From an uncultured bacterium (lineage in GTDB: Bacteria; Actinomycetota; Coriobacteriia; Coriobacteriales; Eggerthellaceae), in assembly GCA_905215325.1 (NCBI GenBank), contig CAJMPP010000008.1:1-64000 (forward strand): a stretch of 64,000 nucleotides of DNA, read 5' to 3'. Below, piece by piece: positions 18,310 to 26,679 of this stretch (the first letter of the stretch is position 1; each line of letters opens with the position of its first letter). Position numbers and translations under genes: made by a program. The notes beneath the pieces are model-generated. The model did no database searches, had not been told where the DNA came from, and saw nothing but the letters and a program-made list of their open reading frames with translations.

Positions 18310-18329
18310 CTTCGCGGTTTATGGAACCT

Positions 18330-18370
18330 GCATGCGTTTGTGTGTGCATGGCGAACAGGCACTTGCATGC
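18330..18370 (+). promoter_or_regulatory. Two TGCATGCG palindromes upstream of rpmF
   Basis: GCATGC at 18330-18335 and 18365-18370, both in the context TGCATGCG. They lie 90-130 bases before rpmF in an AT-richer pocket that includes TAGTAT near 18386, a possible -10. Confidence 0.45.
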
Positions 18371-18462
18371 GCAGGAACACTTTGGTAGTATATCGTTTCG
18401 CGTGTTTACCAAGCGAACGAGCGAGCGCCACGCGCGCCCGACATAAAGCAAGGAGATAGATC

Positions 18463-18642
18463 ATGGCAGTACCTAAGCAAAAAATGGGCCGCGCCCGCAC
18501 TCATGCACGTCGTAGCACCAACGACAAGATCGCAGCCCCTTCCCGTTCCGTGTGCCCGCAGTGCGGCGAGGCTAAGCTTCCCCACCGCGTGTGCCCGAAC
18601 TGCGGCTTCTACAAGAACCGCGAGGTCATCGAGACGGAGTAA
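18463..18642 (+). CDS. rpmF: Large ribosomal subunit protein bL32
   Basis: A 59-residue ribosomal protein. It opens MAVPKQKMGRARTHARR and carries the zinc-ribbon CPQCGEAKLPHRVCPNCG, so it is the zinc-binding (C+) form, like bL28 in this window. The ribosome site is AAGGAGATAGATC. The yceD-rpmF-plsX order is a classic conserved linkage between ribosome and phospholipid synthesis. A hairpin follows before plsX. Confidence 0.97.
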   Translation: MAVPKQKMGRARTHARRSTNDKIAAPSRSVCPQCGEAKLPHRVCPNCGFYKNREVIETE

Positions 18643-18670
18643 CGCCGTCATAGCGTGCAATTGCAACTTG

Positions 18671-18710
18671 AAGCCTCTCTGCGGCGCCTTTGGCGCAGAG
18701 AGGCTTTCTT
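18671..18710 (+). terminator. Hairpin terminator/attenuator between rpmF and plsX
   Basis: AAGCCTCTCTGCG (18671-18683) pairs perfectly with 18694-18706, followed by TCTT. The 13-bp stem lies only 60 bases before plsX, so it may terminate most rpmF transcripts and let part read through. Confidence 0.75.
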
Positions 18711-18767
18711 GCGTTTAGCAGCGTCGCCGACGCGACGCGCAAAGCCTGCTAGGGAAAGGGTGTCAAC

Positions 18768-19781
18768 ATGACAGAAAACGTCACCATCGCAGTGGATGCC
18801 ATGGGCGGCGACAACGCCCCCGAGGTCGTGCTCGAAGGCGTGGCGGCGGCGCTCGCCGCCGATGAGGGCCTTACCGTCATCTTGTGCGGCCCCGCCGACG
18901 TGGTAGAGCCGTTCGCCGCGCAGCATGCCCGCTGCCGCGCCCAGGTTGCCGCCGAGGTCATCGATATGGCCGAGCACCCCGCGCAGGCCGTGCGCAAGAA
19001 GAAGGACAGCTCCATCGTGGTGGGTTGCCGCCTGGTCAAGGAGAGCCAGGCCCAAGGTTTCTTCTCCGCCGGCTCCACGGGCGCCTGCCTGGCGGCCGCA
19101 ACGCTGGTCATGGGTCGTATCAAGGGCATCTCGCGCCCGTGCCTGGCAACGGTGGTGCCCAGCCCCGTCCGCCCCATCGTGCTGTGCGACGTCGGTGCCA
19201 ACGCCGATTGCAAGCCCGAGTACCTGGTGCAGTTCGCCCAGATGGGCAGCGTGTACGCGCAGAAGATCTTGGGCTACGAATCGCCAAAGGCGGCGCTTCT
19301 CAACATCGGCGAGGAGGACACCAAGGGCAACGCGCTTGCCAAGGAGGCCCATCAGCTCATGGCCAAGCGCCTGACCAACTTCGCCGGGAACTGCGAGGGC
19401 CGCGATGTGCTCGGCGCGCAGTACGAAGTGGTGGTCACCGACGGGTTCACCGGCAACGTGTGCCTGAAGACCATCGAGGGCGCCTCGAAGGTGCTGTTCA
19501 GCGCCATCAAGGACGCCATGATGTCCACCACGAAGGGCAAGATCGGCGCCCTGTGCGTTAAAGATGGTCTGAAGGGCTTGAAAAGCCAGGTGTCGCCCGA
19601 CACCTACGGCGGCGCCCCGCTTCTCGGCGTGAAAGGCGCCTGCATCGTCGGACATGGAAGCTCGGGCGCGGTGGCCATCGAAAACGGCGTGCTCACCACG
19701 GCGCGCGTGGTGCGCCAGGGCGTTTCTGAAATAATTCAGCACATGGCCCAGGCTGGAAACGGCTCGGATACAATCAAGTAA
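18768..19781 (+). CDS. plsX: Phosphate acyltransferase PlsX
   Basis: Converts acyl-ACP to acyl phosphate for glycerol-3-phosphate acylation in phospholipid synthesis, as a peripheral membrane enzyme. The 337-residue protein begins TIAVDAMGGDNAPE, the family signature, and has FFSAGSTGACLA, CDVGANADCKPEYL and VTDGFTGNV. The start follows GGGAAAGGGTGTCAAC. It is the partner expected for a FakA/FakB fatty-acid salvage route (a FakA-like kinase is encoded at 12.0-13.6 kb). rnc follows after a short gap. Confidence 0.96.
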   Translation: MTENVTIAVDAMGGDNAPEVVLEGVAAALAADEGLTVILCGPADVVEPFAAQHARCRAQVAAEVIDMAEHPAQAVRKKKDSSIVVGCRLVKESQAQGFFSAGSTGACLAAATLVMGRIKGISRPCLATVVPSPVRPIVLCDVGANADCKPEYLVQFAQMGSVYAQKILGYESPKAALLNIGEEDTKGNALAKEAHQLMAKRLTNFAGNCEGRDVLGAQYEVVVTDGFTGNVCLKTIEGASKVLFSAIKDAMMSTTKGKIGALCVKDGLKGLKSQVSPDTYGGAPLLGVKGACIVGHGSSGAVAIENGVLTTARVVRQGVSEIIQHMAQAGNGSDTIK

Positions 19782-19858
19782 CACCATAGGGACCAGCCGC
19801 TTTATGCGGTATGGTCGTATCATCATCGATTCTCATTCATACCGGTTTCGGAGGTTGC

Positions 19859-20704
19859 ATGACCTTTACAGAAGAACAAGCCTCAAAATTGCAGAGGGCG
19901 GAGGAGGTTCTGGGCTACTCGTTTTCCAACAAGCAGCTCATCTTGTCCGCCATCACGCACCCATCGGCCACCGAAGGCCGTGCGGTGAAGTATTCCTATG
20001 AGCGCCTGGAGTTTCTGGGCGACTCCATCTTAGGCGCCATCGTCGCCGACGTCGCCTTCGAGCGCTTCCATGAGCTCGACGAAGGCGGTTTGACGCGCAT
20101 CAAGGTGGCGCTCGTGTCGGGCGCAAGCCTGTCCGATGTGGCGTCGGGCCTTGGTTTCGCCGACATCATCGTGTTCGGCTCCTCGGAGACGGGCACGGGC
20201 AAGCGCGGCCTGCATTCCGCGCTCGAAAACGTCTATGAGGCCGTGGTGGCCGCGTTGTACCTGGACGGCGGCGTGGAGGCGGCGCGCGATTTCATCTACC
20301 GCACGCTTATCCCTCGCATGTCCGAGGACATGGCGCTCGAGCCGGAAAACCCCAAAAGCGCGCTGCAGGAGCGCCTGCAGGAAGACGGCATCACGCCCAC
20401 CTATAAGCTGGTGGAAACGCAGGGCCCGCCGCATGACCGCACCTTCGTGGCCCAGGTGTTCGCAGGCAATCAGGGCCTTGCGCGCGGGACGGGCCGTACG
20501 AAGAAGGAAGCGGAAAGCCAGGCGGCGAAATTCACGCTGTCGCGTCTCGGCGAGTTTTTCGGTTTGGGCATGGACGAGCAGGCCCGCGCCGAGAAGGCCG
20601 CCGCGGCCAAGCAGGCCAAGGCCGACAAGGCTGCGGCCCGTGCCGAGGAGAAGGCGCGCAAGAAGCATGAGCGCGAGCTGCATAAGAGCATGAAACAGGG
20701 CTAG
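19859..20704 (+). CDS. rnc: Ribonuclease III
   Basis: Double-strand-specific endonuclease that matures rRNA and mRNAs. The 281-residue protein has the nuclease signature ERLEFLGDSILGAIVAD (residues about 47-63), the second acidic site ENVYEAVVAALYLDGG, and a C-terminal double-stranded RNA-binding domain (residues about 165-235). It ends in a roughly 45-residue Ala/Lys/Glu-rich tail that ordinary RNase III lacks. The ATG at 19859 is chosen because CGGAGGTTGC precedes it. It ends 3 bases before smc, so the two are surely co-transcribed. Confidence 0.95.
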   Translation: MTFTEEQASKLQRAEEVLGYSFSNKQLILSAITHPSATEGRAVKYSYERLEFLGDSILGAIVADVAFERFHELDEGGLTRIKVALVSGASLSDVASGLGFADIIVFGSSETGTGKRGLHSALENVYEAVVAALYLDGGVEAARDFIYRTLIPRMSEDMALEPENPKSALQERLQEDGITPTYKLVETQGPPHDRTFVAQVFAGNQGLARGTGRTKKEAESQAAKFTLSRLGEFFGLGMDEQARAEKAAAAKQAKADKAAARAEEKARKKHERELHKSMKQG

Positions 20705-20707
20705 CGC

Positions 20708-23700
20708 ATGTACTTGAAGTCGCTCGTGCTCAAGGGCTTCAAGTCGTTCGCCGACAGAAGCGCGCTTTCCTTGGAACCGGGCATCACCGCCGTGGTGGGC
20801 CCGAACGGCTCCGGCAAATCCAATATCTCCGATGCCGTGCTGTGGGTGCTTGGCGAGCGCAACGCCAAGCACTTGCGTGGTCAGGCTATGGAAGACGTCA
20901 TCTTCGCAGGCTCGTCGGCCCGAAAGGCCACGGGCCTTGCCGAGGTCGAGCTGGTGCTCGACAACTCCGACGGCAAGCTGCCGGTCGACTTCGACGAGGT
21001 TTCCATCACGCGCCGCATGTATCGAAGCGGCGAAAGCGAGTATCTCATCAACGGCAGCGTCGCGCGCCGCATGGACGTGCTCGACATCCTGCACGATTCC
21101 GGTCTGGGAACCGGCACGCATTCGATCATCGGCCAGGGTAGCCTGGACTCCATCCTGCAATCCAAGCCTGAGGACCGCCGTGCGCTCATCGAGGAGGCCG
21201 CTGGCGTGCTCAAGCACAAGCAGCGCAAGGCGAAAAGCGAACGCAAGCTGGCCGCCATGGATGCCACGCTCGCGCGCGTGCGCGATGTGGCGGGCGAGGT
21301 GGGCCGCCAGCTCGGACCGCTCGAGCGCAAGGCGAAGAAGGCCCGCGCTTACCAAGAGCTCTCCGGGCAGCTTACCGACGTCAGCTTGGCGCTGGCCGTG
21401 GACGACCTGCGTTGCCTGCGTCAAAGCTGGGATGAGGCTTGCGCCGGCGAGCATCAGCTGGTGGAAGACCTTCAGGCCCGTCATCAGGACATTTCCACTG
21501 CGGAAGCCGCCGCCGAGGCGTTGCAGGAGCAGATCCGCAAGCAAACTCAGAATGCAGGCGACCTGTCGCGCAGCTATCAGCGTGCGTCGTCGGCAGTGGA
21601 GCGCTTCGACGGCGCCGTGCTGCTGTTGCACGAGAAGCGCCGTGGGGCGCAGGGCCTTGAGGCCGATGTGCGCGTGAAGCTGGAGTCGGGCCGCGCTAAG
21701 CGCGCCGAGGCCGTTGCCGAGCGCGAGCAGGCGGCAGCCCAGCTTGAGGCGGTGCGCCGCGACCTTGCCGCCGCGAAGGCCGCCGTCGAGCGCCTTGACG
21801 ACTCCCGTCGCGAGAACGCCCAGGCCCGCCGCAGCGTGGAGGACGAGCTCGATCAGCTCAAGCGCCAGGGCCGCGCCGACGATCGCGCTTCCGAGGACGC
21901 GCGGCGCCGCCTGTCGCAAACGCAGGAGGCGCTTGCCAACGGCTTGGCCCATGCCAAGCTGGTCGAGGGACGCGCCAAGGAGCTCGAGCTGGCGCTCGGC
22001 CACGCTGAGGAGCAGGCTCAAAAGCTCGAGGACGCTCGTGCAACCGCCCAGCGCTTGCTCGATGATGCCCAGCAGGCCGAATCGCAGGCGCGCGGCGCCG
22101 TCGCCGCGGCTATCAAGGACCGTGATGCCGCCCGTGCCGCGCTTGACGAGGCTCATCGCCAGGTCACCTCGCTCGAAAGCCGCATTTCCGCGCTCGAAGA
22201 GGTAGAGCGCGCATCTGCCGCAGCCGGGCCTGCCCGCGCATGGCTCATCGAGCATGCGCGCATATCCGGCCAACGGCTCGAGCCGCTGGCCCGCGCCGTG
22301 CGTGCACCGCAGGGCTTCGAGGCGCTTGTCGAGCATCTGCTTTCCGGTGATGCCGAGGCGCTCATGGCCCCTTCAGTCGATGCGGCGGCGGGCCTTGCGG
22401 GCAACGTGCTGGAAAGCGGCCGCGACGGCCAGGTGTCGCTGCTTCCCGCCGGCGGCATGCGCTCCGGCGCCCCCGCGCGCCAAGCCGCGCAGGCCTGCGG
22501 CGGCACGGCGCTCGTGGACATGTTGGAATACCCTGAGCAGGCCGCGCCCACGGTGGAGGCCCTGCTCGGCGATGTGGTGGTATGCGACACCTTCGAAGCG
22601 GCGCGCCAGGCTCAGGCGGTGCGCGTGCAGGAAGGCGCGGTCGCCCCTGTGCGCTTCGTGTCGGCCGATGGATGCATCGCCTGGCCCAGCGGCAAGCTCA
22701 CGGTGGGAACGGTGGACGCCGGCGCCGAGGGCGCCTTGGCCCGCGCGCGCCAGCTCGACGAGCTGCGCGCTTCGCTTCGCGTCGCATCCGAACAGCACAA
22801 GGAAGCTGAGCAGACGGAGCGCCAAGCCGAGGAGGCGTTGCGTGCCGCCCAGGCCGAAAGCCTGCAGCTCTCCCAGCAGCTGGCCGAGCGCCGAGGCGCT
22901 GCGCAGGCGGCGTCGGCCGAGGCAAAGCGCGCCGCCGATGCGCTCGCGTCCACGCGCCGCGAGTTCGCCGATGTGGAGCGCCAGCGCCAGCAGGCGGATA
23001 AGACGGTCGCCGAGGCGCGCCCCAACGTCGACAAGCTTGAGGCGCAGCTGGCCGAGCTTGCGCAAGCGGCCCAAGCCTGTGCCGTGCGCACCGAGGAGCT
23101 TGAAGCCAAGGTGGTGCCGCTTCGCAAGGAGGCGGCGCAGCTGCGCGACGGCCTTTCGGAGGCCAAGCTCTCGGCTGCCACCTTGCGCGAGCGCGATACC
23201 TATACCGCGCGAATCGTGGATGCTCGCGGCCGCGACGTGGCCGCGGTGGACGCCGCCGAGGACGAGCTGAAAAACCAGCTGGCGCGCAAGATCGTGGCGC
23301 AGCGCCGCATCGCGCCGCTTCTGGCGGTGTTCGAGGAGCTCACCGCAAGCGCCCGTCGCTGGACGCACGACCTTGAGCAGCGGGCCCAACAGGCGCAAGA
23401 TTCCTCTGCCGGGCTGCATGCACAGGTCACCGCCGCGCGCGAGCAGGCCAAGGCCGCCCATGACGCCTACGACGACGTCAACGCGCGCCTGTCGGCCGCC
23501 CGTGTGGAGAAGGGCAGGCTGGAGGTGCGCGTCGACGCTGCCGTCAACTCCATCGTGCAGGATATGGGCGTGCCGCTTGAGACGGCGCTCGCGTTGCCCG
23601 AGCTTGACGACCGCGGCGCCGCCGAGGAGAACGCGTTCAAGCTACGCCGCCGCATCGCCAACATGGGCGCCATCAACCCCGATGCTGCCCAGGAGTACGA

Positions 23701-24277
23701 GCAGCTGCGCAGCCGCTACGATTACCTGGCGGCCCAGCTTGCAGACCTCGACGGCGCGCGCCGCAGCCTTGCCAAGATCGTCCGCGTCATCGATGCGCGC
23801 ATGAAAGACGATTTCGTCAGCACGTTCAATGCGGTCAACGACAACTTCCGCAGCATCTTCGCCACCTTGTTCCCGGGCGGCTCGGCCGAGCTCATCCTCA
23901 CCGACCCCGACGACCTGGAGAGCACCGGCGTGGAGGTCAGCGCGCAGCCGGCGGGCAAGCGCATCACGAAGATGATGCTCATGTCCGGCGGCGAGAAGTC
24001 GCTCACGGCGCTTGCGCTGCTGTTCGCGGTCTACCGCATCCGCAGCGCGCCGTTCTACATCCTCGACGAGGTTGAGGCGGCGCTCGACGACAGCAACCTG
24101 CGCAGGCTCACGGCGTATCTGCAGTCCATCCGCAACGACACGCAGCTCATCATGATCACGCACCAGCGGCGCACCATGGAAATGTCCGACGTGCTGTTCG
24201 GCGTGTCCATGCAATCCGACGGCGTCACCAAGGTGATCAGTCAGAAGCTCGATCACGCCCTGAAGTACGCGGAATAG
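20708..24277 (+). CDS. smc: Chromosome segregation protein SMC
   Basis: ATPase that loops and condenses chromosomal DNA together with ScpA/ScpB. The 1,189-residue length is standard. Walker A GPNGSGKSN lies at residues 31-39, the first coiled coil runs to about 500, a hinge around 510-670 is followed by the second coiled coil, and the C-terminal head has the ABC signature LMSGGEKS (about 1092) and Walker B FYILDEVEAALDD. scpA and scpB are not nearby. The rnc-smc-ftsY order is conserved across many Gram-positive bacteria. A terminator follows, so ftsY may be expressed separately. Confidence 0.97.
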   Translation: MYLKSLVLKGFKSFADRSALSLEPGITAVVGPNGSGKSNISDAVLWVLGERNAKHLRGQAMEDVIFAGSSARKATGLAEVELVLDNSDGKLPVDFDEVSITRRMYRSGESEYLINGSVARRMDVLDILHDSGLGTGTHSIIGQGSLDSILQSKPEDRRALIEEAAGVLKHKQRKAKSERKLAAMDATLARVRDVAGEVGRQLGPLERKAKKARAYQELSGQLTDVSLALAVDDLRCLRQSWDEACAGEHQLVEDLQARHQDISTAEAAAEALQEQIRKQTQNAGDLSRSYQRASSAVERFDGAVLLLHEKRRGAQGLEADVRVKLESGRAKRAEAVAEREQAAAQLEAVRRDLAAAKAAVERLDDSRRENAQARRSVEDELDQLKRQGRADDRASEDARRRLSQTQEALANGLAHAKLVEGRAKELELALGHAEEQAQKLEDARATAQRLLDDAQQAESQARGAVAAAIKDRDAARAALDEAHRQVTSLESRISALEEVERASAAAGPARAWLIEHARISGQRLEPLARAVRAPQGFEALVEHLLSGDAEALMAPSVDAAAGLAGNVLESGRDGQVSLLPAGGMRSGAPARQAAQACGGTALVDMLEYPEQAAPTVEALLGDVVVCDTFEAARQAQAVRVQEGAVAPVRFVSADGCIAWPSGKLTVGTVDAGAEGALARARQLDELRASLRVASEQHKEAEQTERQAEEALRAAQAESLQLSQQLAERRGAAQAASAEAKRAADALASTRREFADVERQRQQADKTVAEARPNVDKLEAQLAELAQAAQACAVRTEELEAKVVPLRKEAAQLRDGLSEAKLSAATLRERDTYTARIVDARGRDVAAVDAAEDELKNQLARKIVAQRRIAPLLAVFEELTASARRWTHDLEQRAQQAQDSSAGLHAQVTAAREQAKAAHDAYDDVNARLSAARVEKGRLEVRVDAAVNSIVQDMGVPLETALALPELDDRGAAEENAFKLRRRIANMGAINPDAAQEYEQLRSRYDYLAAQLADLDGARRSLAKIVRVIDARMKDDFVSTFNAVNDNFRSIFATLFPGGSAELILTDPDDLESTGVEVSAQPAGKRITKMMLMSGGEKSLTALALLFAVYRIRSAPFYILDEVEAALDDSNLRRLTAYLQSIRNDTQLIMITHQRRTMEMSDVLFGVSMQSDGVTKVISQKLDHALKYAE

Positions 24278-24619
24278 GGGAAGCGGCCAGCCGGCCGCTT
24301 TCTTTGCTACGTTGCGGGTTCTGGTGTGAGCGGGTTTGCGGGTATACGGGAAATCCCGGTTGCGGCCGTCGGTGACGCCGGGAATCGGAGGAGCCTTCCG
24401 GATGGCGGCAAGGTATCTGGAAGCGTGCCGGTTGTAACCGGTTACCGCTCTATCTTCCCCGTGTAATTCTTGTTCGCCTGCTGCCTGGGATGCCTTGCCC
24501 TCGGTGGCGGGGTATACTTCTTCCCGAAAGAAACACGCGGTGCAATCGGCGCTCCGTTGGGAAACGATGCCGAAAGGCGCTGCACAACATGCGACGGTTT
24601 GCGACACAAGGGGAGCAAC
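24278..24619. other. Gene-free region between smc and ftsY
   Basis: No coding frame is supported. The region contains the smc terminator, a perfect 12-bp palindrome GTAACCGGTTAC (24434-24445) and an isolated TATACT (24513-24518) that could be a -10 box for ftsY, without a well-placed -35. I looked for the SRP RNA here because of the neighbours and did not see its conserved apical sequence. Confidence 0.5.
24281..24306 (+). terminator. Terminator after smc
   Basis: AAGCGGCC (24281-24288) pairs perfectly with 24293-24300 around a 4-base loop and is followed by TCTTTG, four bases after the smc stop. Confidence 0.8.
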
Positions 24620-25543
24620 ATGGGATTTTTCGACCGCATCAGCCAGGGGCTGCAACGTTCTCGCGACAAGTTCAAGGAGGAGATGAACGTCCTCCTCGAC
24701 CGCGGTCCCGACCTTGATGAGGAGTTCTGGGACGGCTTGGAGGAAACGCTCATCCTGGCCGACATCGGCGGTGCGGCGGCGTGCGATATCGTGGAGAACC
24801 TGCGCGACCAGGCTACGCGCAAGGCGCTTCCCGATGCCTATGCCGTGCTCGATATGCTCAACGACCAGATTGCCGACACCTTCACCGAAGGCGGTCAGGA
24901 AATCCTCGGCGGCGACCCGGCGTGCGTGCTGTTCGTGGGCATCAACGGCACGGGCAAGACCACCACGGTGGGCAAGCTTTCCAAGGAAGCGCACGACGCC
25001 GGCCGCAAGGTCATCCTGGGCAGCGCCGACACGTTCCGCGCCGCTGCAATCGAGCAACTCGAGGTGTGGGCGAACCGTGCCGACGTCGAGATGGTCACGC
25101 GCGAGCGCGGCGCCGACCCGGCAAGCGTGTGCTACGACACCATCGAGCGCGCCGAGGCCGAAGATGCCGACCTGGTGCTCATCGACACCGCCGGGCGCCT
25201 GCACACCTCGGCAGACCTTATGCGCGAGCTGGCGAAGGTCGTCAACGTGGTGCGCAAGCGCTCGAAGCTGCCCGTCTACACCGTGCTCGTCATCGACGCC
25301 ACCACCGGCCAGAACGGCCTGCAGCAGGCGCGCGAGTTCAACCGCGAGCTCGAGCTGGACGCGCTTATCGTCACGAAGCTCGACGGCACGGCCAAGGGCG
25401 GCATCGCGCTTGCCGTCAGCCACGAGCTTGAGCTGCCCATCATCAAGATCGGCGTGGGCGAGGGCCTTGACGACCTGCGCGATTTCGACGCCCATGATTT
25501 CGCACGCGCTCTTGTCGGCGCGTTCGATCAGCGTCAAGCGTAA
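24620..25543 (+). CDS. ftsY: Signal recognition particle receptor FtsY
   Basis: Membrane-associated GTPase that docks SRP-ribosome complexes at the translocon. The 307-residue protein is a minimal form, starting almost directly with the NG domain rather than a long acidic A domain. GTPase motifs: GINGTGKTT, SADTFRAAAIEQ, DTAGRLHT, TKLDGTAKGG and GVGEGLDDL. The ATG at 24620 follows AAGGGGAGC; an in-frame upstream extension to 24470 has no ribosome site and is rich in Cys. It is followed 5 bases later by an MBL-fold gene and then ffh. Confidence 0.95.
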   Translation: MGFFDRISQGLQRSRDKFKEEMNVLLDRGPDLDEEFWDGLEETLILADIGGAAACDIVENLRDQATRKALPDAYAVLDMLNDQIADTFTEGGQEILGGDPACVLFVGINGTGKTTTVGKLSKEAHDAGRKVILGSADTFRAAAIEQLEVWANRADVEMVTRERGADPASVCYDTIERAEAEDADLVLIDTAGRLHTSADLMRELAKVVNVVRKRSKLPVYTVLVIDATTGQNGLQQAREFNRELELDALIVTKLDGTAKGGIALAVSHELELPIIKIGVGEGLDDLRDFDAHDFARALVGAFDQRQA

Positions 25544-25548
25544 CCGCC

Positions 25549-26556
25549 ATGGATACCTCGGCTTGCATCGAGCAGGTGTTCCACGCGCCCGACGTGTATC
25601 TTGTGCAGGTGCCCTTCGAGAACATCTCCACCTCCGCCACCAATTGCTACGTCATTATGGATGGCGGCGAGGCGCTCGTGGTGGATACCGGTGCGCCTTC
25701 CGATGAGGGTGCGAAGGTGCTGTCGGACGCACTCGATGAGCTGGGCGTGGACCGCGGCCGCGCCAAGTGGTTCCTCACGCATTTCCACCTCGACCATGCC
25801 GGCCTGATCGATCGGGTGGTTCCCGAGGGCGCGTCGCTGTTCGTGGGCGGCGTCGAGCTGGGCGAGGCGCGCGTCACGCGCACAGGCGTGTTCCTCGATG
25901 CGCTCACGCGGACGTATCGCCAGCAGGGCGTGGCTCTGTCCGATGCCACCACGGCCGCGCGCTTGGGCGTCGAGCAGCCCCTGTTCGACCCGCAGCGCCT
26001 GCGGACGGCCTTCGTGCGCGGCGGCGACACGGTTACGGTGGGCCGCTACGAGCTGCAGGTCGTGGAAACGCCCGGCCACACGCCCGGGCATCTGTCGCTG
26101 TTCGAGCCGCAAAGCCGCATCTTGTTCGGCGGCGACCATGCGCTGTTCGTCATCAGCCCCTCCATCGCGCTGTTCCCGCGCGAAGGCGACGGGCTGCAGG
26201 CGTATCTTGACAGCATCAAACGCGTGCAGGACCTGCATATCTCGCAGCTGTTCCATTCGCACGGCCCCATCCGTCCCGATTTCGAGCAGCGCCTCGATTG
26301 GCTGGCCCAGCATCACCTGAAGCGACTCGACGAGGTGTGCGGCATCGTCGCGCGCAACCCGCGCTTGTCGGGTTACCAGATCATCCGCGCTATCAGGTGG
26401 AATGTGCCCTTCGACGACTGGGAGGACATCCCCATCATGCAGCGCTACATCATGCTCACCCAGGGCATCGTCTATCTAAAGCACCTCGTGGCCGATGGCA
26501 GCATCAAGGTGAAAACCTACGGCGACGGCATCCAGCTCTACGAATCCGTGCGCTAA
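25549..26556 (+). CDS. MBL-fold metallo-hydrolase
   Basis: The 335-residue protein has the metallo-beta-lactamase fold signature THFHLDHAG (ligands H78, H80, D82, H83), VVDTGAP before it, and ETPGHTPGHLSL and GGDHALF after it. A C-terminal helical region (about 240-335) resembles the accessory domain of MBL proteins with an added winged-helix-like tail. The substrate is unknown. It starts 5 bases after ftsY, so it is co-transcribed, and a terminator separates it from ffh. Nothing in the sequence ties it chemically to the SRP pathway. Confidence 0.85.
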   Translation: MDTSACIEQVFHAPDVYLVQVPFENISTSATNCYVIMDGGEALVVDTGAPSDEGAKVLSDALDELGVDRGRAKWFLTHFHLDHAGLIDRVVPEGASLFVGGVELGEARVTRTGVFLDALTRTYRQQGVALSDATTAARLGVEQPLFDPQRLRTAFVRGGDTVTVGRYELQVVETPGHTPGHLSLFEPQSRILFGGDHALFVISPSIALFPREGDGLQAYLDSIKRVQDLHISQLFHSHGPIRPDFEQRLDWLAQHHLKRLDEVCGIVARNPRLSGYQIIRAIRWNVPFDDWEDIPIMQRYIMLTQGIVYLKHLVADGSIKVKTYGDGIQLYESVR

Positions 26557-26561
26557 TCGCT

Positions 26562-26596
26562 CGAAGCGGGCCCTTATGGGCTCGCTTCGCTGTTTT
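26562..26596 (+). terminator. Terminator after MBL-fold gene
   Basis: A 12-bp stem with one G-U pair (26562-26573 with 26578-26589), TTAT loop, then CTGTTTT. Confidence 0.8.
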
Positions 26597-26608
26597 ACCG
26601 GCTGAAGG

Positions 26609-26636
26609 TTTCCGCTCGCCGCCCTTCGGCTATAAT
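26609..26636 (+). promoter_or_regulatory. Promoter for ffh
   Basis: A perfect TATAAT lies at 26631-26636, 44 bases before ffh and just after the terminator. A weak -35 (TTTCCG at 26609-26614) is 16 bases upstream. Confidence 0.55.
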
Positions 26637-26679
26637 CCAAAAGATTGTAAGCATACGTGACACGCAAGAAGAGGCGCTC

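Noticed and set aside
20030..22336. Reverse-strand open frame of 768 codons over rnc and smc
   Set aside because: Antisense of coiled-coil codons; no ribosome site or conserved motif.
24278..24619. SRP (4.5S/scRNA) gene near ftsY/ffh
   Set aside because: The conserved apical GGAAGGAAGCAGCC-type sequence was not found in this or other gaps.
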